Positions 5,682 to 7,729 of a stretch of DNA of 7,729 nucleotides are shown in pieces. A program made the translations under genes and the position numbers. The DNA is from Nitrospirota bacterium (GTDB lineage Bacteria > Nitrospirota > Thermodesulfovibrionia > Thermodesulfovibrionales > JdFR-88). The stretch is taken from NCBI GenBank assembly GCA_021819985.1, contig JAKAEG010000158.1, positions 1 through 7,729 on the forward strand, read 5' to 3'. The notes under the pieces are model-generated. The model was not told where the DNA came from. It did not search any database and worked only from the letters and a program-made list of their open reading frames with translations. The first letter of the stretch is position 1; every line of letters begins with the position of its first letter.

Positions 5682-6320
5682 GTGATTGAGAACATACATT
5701 GGCTTGGACATGACAGTTTCAGAATAGATGCTGGCGGCGTTGTCATCTATACGGACCCGTTCAGGATAAAAAAGCCTGTCAGGGCGGACCTCGTCCTTAT
5801 TACACATGAGCATTATGACCACTGCAGCCCCGAGGACGTCGAAAAAATAGTGGATGAAAAGACCGTAATACTTGCCCCGCCGGACTGCGCCCAAAAATTT
5901 TCCAAAGGAAAAGTGAAAATTGTGAAGCCCGGTGGCAAACTGGACGTCATGGGCGTGGAAATAGAGGTAGTGCCCGCATACAACATAAACAAAAAATTCC
6001 ATCCGAAGCAGAACCAGTGGGTGGGATACATCTTTACGGCAGGCGGAAAAAGGATATATATGGCCGGTGATACCGATCATATACCTGAGATGAAGGAATT
6101 CAGGGCGGATATAGCTCTTTTGCCTGTCTCCGGCACCTACGTTATGACTGCCGAAGAGGCGGCCCGGGCCGCGCTGGATATCAGGCCGGAAATCGCTGTT
6201 CCCATGCATTACGGCACCATTGTGGGCACGGAGGATGATGCGGACCGCTTTGCCAAAAAATCCCTTGAGGGAAAAGTAAAGACGGCCATACTGAAAAATG
6301 AGGGCCCTGCCGGAAAATGA
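5682..6320 (+). CDS. Metallo-beta-lactamase-fold metal-dependent hydrolase (UlaG-like)
   Basis: Soluble MBL-fold hydrolase of the family that includes UlaG ascorbate-6-phosphate lactonase and many uncharacterised proteins. The 212 residues contain the full metal set: T41-H42-E-H44-Y-D46-H47, GDTD (D130) and a C-terminal H176 in VPMHYG. The AYNINKKFHP segment followed by WVGYIF is typical of this subgroup. The first strand, IHWLGHDSFRI, sits at the very N-terminus, supporting the GTG start at 5682; AGGA at 5669-5672 is 9 bases upstream. No signal peptide, so cytoplasmic. It is first in a rightward set with birA and larC, under the tandem promoter at 5612-5641. The substrate cannot be told from sequence or from these neighbours; lactonase or phosphoesterase activity would be typical. 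Confidence 0.9.
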   Translation: MIENIHWLGHDSFRIDAGGVVIYTDPFRIKKPVRADLVLITHEHYDHCSPEDVEKIVDEKTVILAPPDCAQKFSKGKVKIVKPGGKLDVMGVEIEVVPAYNINKKFHPKQNQWVGYIFTAGGKRIYMAGDTDHIPEMKEFRADIALLPVSGTYVMTAEEAARAALDIRPEIAVPMHYGTIVGTEDDADRFAKKSLEGKVKTAILKNEGPAGK

Positions 6321-6332
6321 GGGAAATCTTTT

Positions 6333-7370
6333 TTGCCTCAAAATATTTTTAAGCTCCTCAAGGATTCCCGAGGCAGGTCAATTTCAGGCCCGGAACTGTC
6401 AAAAGCGTTGGGGATAACCAGGGCCGCGGTCTGGAAAAAAATTGGACTGCTCAGGGCCGAAGGTTTCCTGATAGACTCCTCTAAAAATGGTTACCGGCTT
6501 TCCGGGGGGCCGGAATTATGCAAAAGGCTCCTTTCTTATTCTCTGCCTCAGACAGAGATAGTCTTTCAAGAGCAAATGCCTTCCACAAACGATCTGGCGC
6601 TGCTTATGGCAATGGGAAAAGATCAAAAAAATGCAGGGGGCCGGACCGGCGCTCCCGGCAGCTCTCTTTCGGGCCTTGTGGTAGCCGGTTCCCAGACTGC
6701 GGGAAGGGGAAGACTTGGCAGAAAATGGCTGTCTCCGCACGGGGTAAACATATACATGAGCGCGGCGATGAGGCCGGAGCTTCCCCCAAGAAAGGCGCCC
6801 CTCCTGGCCCTTGCCGCCGGGCTGGCTTCCGTCCTCGCAATAAAGGGTCAGGCCGGGCTGGACGTAAGGCTGAAATGGCCTAATGACATCATTGTTCCTG
6901 AGGGAAAAAACAAAACCAGAAATGCAAAGAAACTCGGAGGCATACTGGTTGAACTCCGTTCCGATCCGGACAGGGTCCTTTCAGCCGCGATAGGCATAGG
7001 AATAAACGCCAACATGAAGGCCAAAGACATGCCCCGGGAGATCAGGACGGCGGCAACCTCCATATTCGATGAGACCGGAAGGGCAGTAGACCTTGCCGCG
7101 ATGATAGCGGCCATTTACAGGGAACTGGACTACTGGGCGGGAATGCTCCATAAACGGGCGGCGGACGGGGAGCAAAAGAAACAAAAACTCCTTAAGGCTT
7201 ACAGGAACCTCTGCGACACCATCGGCAGGCAGATACGGATCCAGGCAGAAGGAGGGTCCTTCACCGGGACCGCCTACGGGATAGACGATGATGGAAGACT
7301 TTCACTTAAGACCGCGGAAGGTATGCTCCGGTTTTCTACTGGTGACGTGCAGTCCGTAAGGGAAAATTGA
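6333..7370 (+). CDS. birA: BirA: biotin-[acetyl-CoA-carboxylase] ligase with N-terminal DNA-binding domain
   Basis: Activates biotin with ATP and attaches it to the biotin carboxyl carrier protein; the N-terminal domain is expected to repress biotin genes. Residues about 1-60 form a winged helix-turn-helix (SGPELSKALGITRAAVWKKI, wing near NGYRL). The ligase core has STNDLA, the biotinyl-AMP loop G124-R-G-R-L-G-R130-KW, K181-W-P-N-D (like E. coli Lys183), KLGGILVEL and GIGINAN. The C-terminal SH3-like domain covers about the last 50 residues. At 345 residues it is slightly longer than E. coli BirA (321), with extra loops around 92-108 and 187-197. The start is TTG 6333; GAGGG at 6319-6323 is 9 bases upstream and overlaps the hydrolase stop, suggesting coupling. 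No upstream in-frame ATG exists before the stop. No biotin operator-like palindrome was seen in the window. Confidence 0.95.
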   Translation: MPQNIFKLLKDSRGRSISGPELSKALGITRAAVWKKIGLLRAEGFLIDSSKNGYRLSGGPELCKRLLSYSLPQTEIVFQEQMPSTNDLALLMAMGKDQKNAGGRTGAPGSSLSGLVVAGSQTAGRGRLGRKWLSPHGVNIYMSAAMRPELPPRKAPLLALAAGLASVLAIKGQAGLDVRLKWPNDIIVPEGKNKTRNAKKLGGILVELRSDPDRVLSAAIGIGINANMKAKDMPREIRTAATSIFDETGRAVDLAAMIAAIYRELDYWAGMLHKRAADGEQKKQKLLKAYRNLCDTIGRQIRIQAEGGSFTGTAYGIDDDGRLSLKTAEGMLRFSTGDVQSVREN

Positions 7371-7380
7371 AGACAGCCAA

Positions 7381-7729
7381 ATGAGAATCGCATACTTTGA
7401 CTGCTCGGCCGGAATAAGCGGGGACATGTTCATTGGGGCGCTCCTTTCCGCGGGCGTTCCCTTTGAAACGCTTCAAAGAAAGCTGGCCAAACTGGCTCTG
7501 GAAGATGTTCGGATAAGCCATAGGCAGGTCAAACGCGGGGGCCTCGCGGCGGTTAAGTTCGACGTAAAGCTGGACAATAAAAAATCTAAAACAAAAAGAA
7601 AAAGACCTCCATTTGGGTGGGAGGCGATGTCCGGGACCATAAAAAACAGCGCCCTTTCCGAAGGGCTGAAAAAAAACGGTCTGGCAATTATCAGGGGCCT
7701 TTTTGAGGCCGAAGCGACAGTCCAAGATC
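7381..7729 (+). CDS. larC: LarC, nickel-pincer cofactor biosynthesis (cyclometallase), 3' truncated by window edge
   Basis: LarC inserts nickel, in a CTP-dependent step, into the pyridinium dithiocarboxylate precursor of the nickel-pincer nucleotide used by lactate racemase and relatives. The first 116 codons are present. The N-terminus IAYFDCSAGISGDMFIGALLSAGV is the LarC (formerly DUF111) signature, and VKRGGLAAVKFDV and LFEAEATV also fit. The loop where many homologues have a histidine-rich stretch is instead lysine/arginine-rich (about 65-77, NKKSKTKRKRPP), and the usual H after AEAxV is Q. The ATG is 10 bp after the birA stop with no strong SD, so coupling to birA is likely. larA, larB and larE are not visible. 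Family is confident from the N-terminus alone. Confidence 0.88.
   Translation, partial: MRIAYFDCSAGISGDMFIGALLSAGVPFETLQRKLAKLALEDVRISHRQVKRGGLAAVKFDVKLDNKKSKTKRKRPPFGWEAMSGTIKNSALSEGLKKNGLAIIRGLFEAEATVQD

Noticed and set aside
5499..6341. Long minus-strand open frame of 280 codons antisense to the hydrolase gene
   Set aside because: The plus strand here codes a complete MBL fold with all metal ligands; the minus frame has no recognisable motif and also overlaps the start of clc.
5682..7370. Hydrolase and birA as one gene split by a stop mutation
   Set aside because: Both are complete by family length, each has its own SD and start, and no such fusion family is known to me.
1..7729. CRISPR array, transposon ends, tRNA or rRNA genes, phage attachment sites
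   Set aside because: No regularly spaced repeats, transposase, terminal inverted repeats or cloverleaf-forming sequence were recognised by eye on either strand; a covariance-model search was not possible.

Overview
The window reads as an ordinary, densely packed bacterial chromosome segment, probably from a Gram-negative anaerobe or microaerophile that makes c-type cytochromes by the System II (Ccs/Res) route. Coding strands are moderately GC-rich with many AGG and ATA codons. That style, with System II genes, a GlcD-type flavoprotein and LarC, would suit Nitrospirota or Desulfobacterota-like lineages, but this is inference and not a taxonomic assignment. No mobile element, CRISPR array, rRNA or tRNA was recognised. 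All gaps between genes are under 150 bp.

Layout. Positions 2-2246 (+) hold the 3' part of a GlcD-like FAD oxidase gene. It overlaps by ATGA a short CcsA-type haem-handling membrane protein gene, followed by a minimal ResB/Ccs1-like gene; the last two should together form a compact cytochrome c synthase. A 63-bp spacer with short direct and inverted repeats leads to 2310-3681 (+). This holds a standalone LigD-type 3'-phosphoesterase domain overlapping, out of frame, a stripped-down NagA-like deacetylase. Convergent to it, only 4 bp away, is a ClC-type anion channel or transporter with two CBS domains (3686-5536, -). A 145-bp divergent spacer carries two tandem extended -10 promoters. They drive the rightward set: a metallo-beta-lactamase-fold hydrolase (5682-6320), a two-domain BirA (6333-7370), and the first 116 codons of larC, which leaves the window at 7729.

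How the genes relate. The two Ccs proteins are an obvious functional pair. BirA and LarC are both cofactor-attachment or cofactor-synthesis functions, but nothing beyond tight spacing links them to the hydrolase. PE and NagA look like a translationally linked pair with no known pathway connection.

I do not see strong evidence for a new multi-gene system. The points most worth a second look are residue-level departures in otherwise recognisable families. These are the ClC anion-site residues, the CcsA WWD motif, the barrel-only NagA and the histidine-poor LarC N-terminus. Some unusual translation and transcription architecture also stands out: a duplicated RBS-start, an SD-hairpin-start arrangement, an A8 run in an overlap, mutual terminators and tandem extended -10 promoters.
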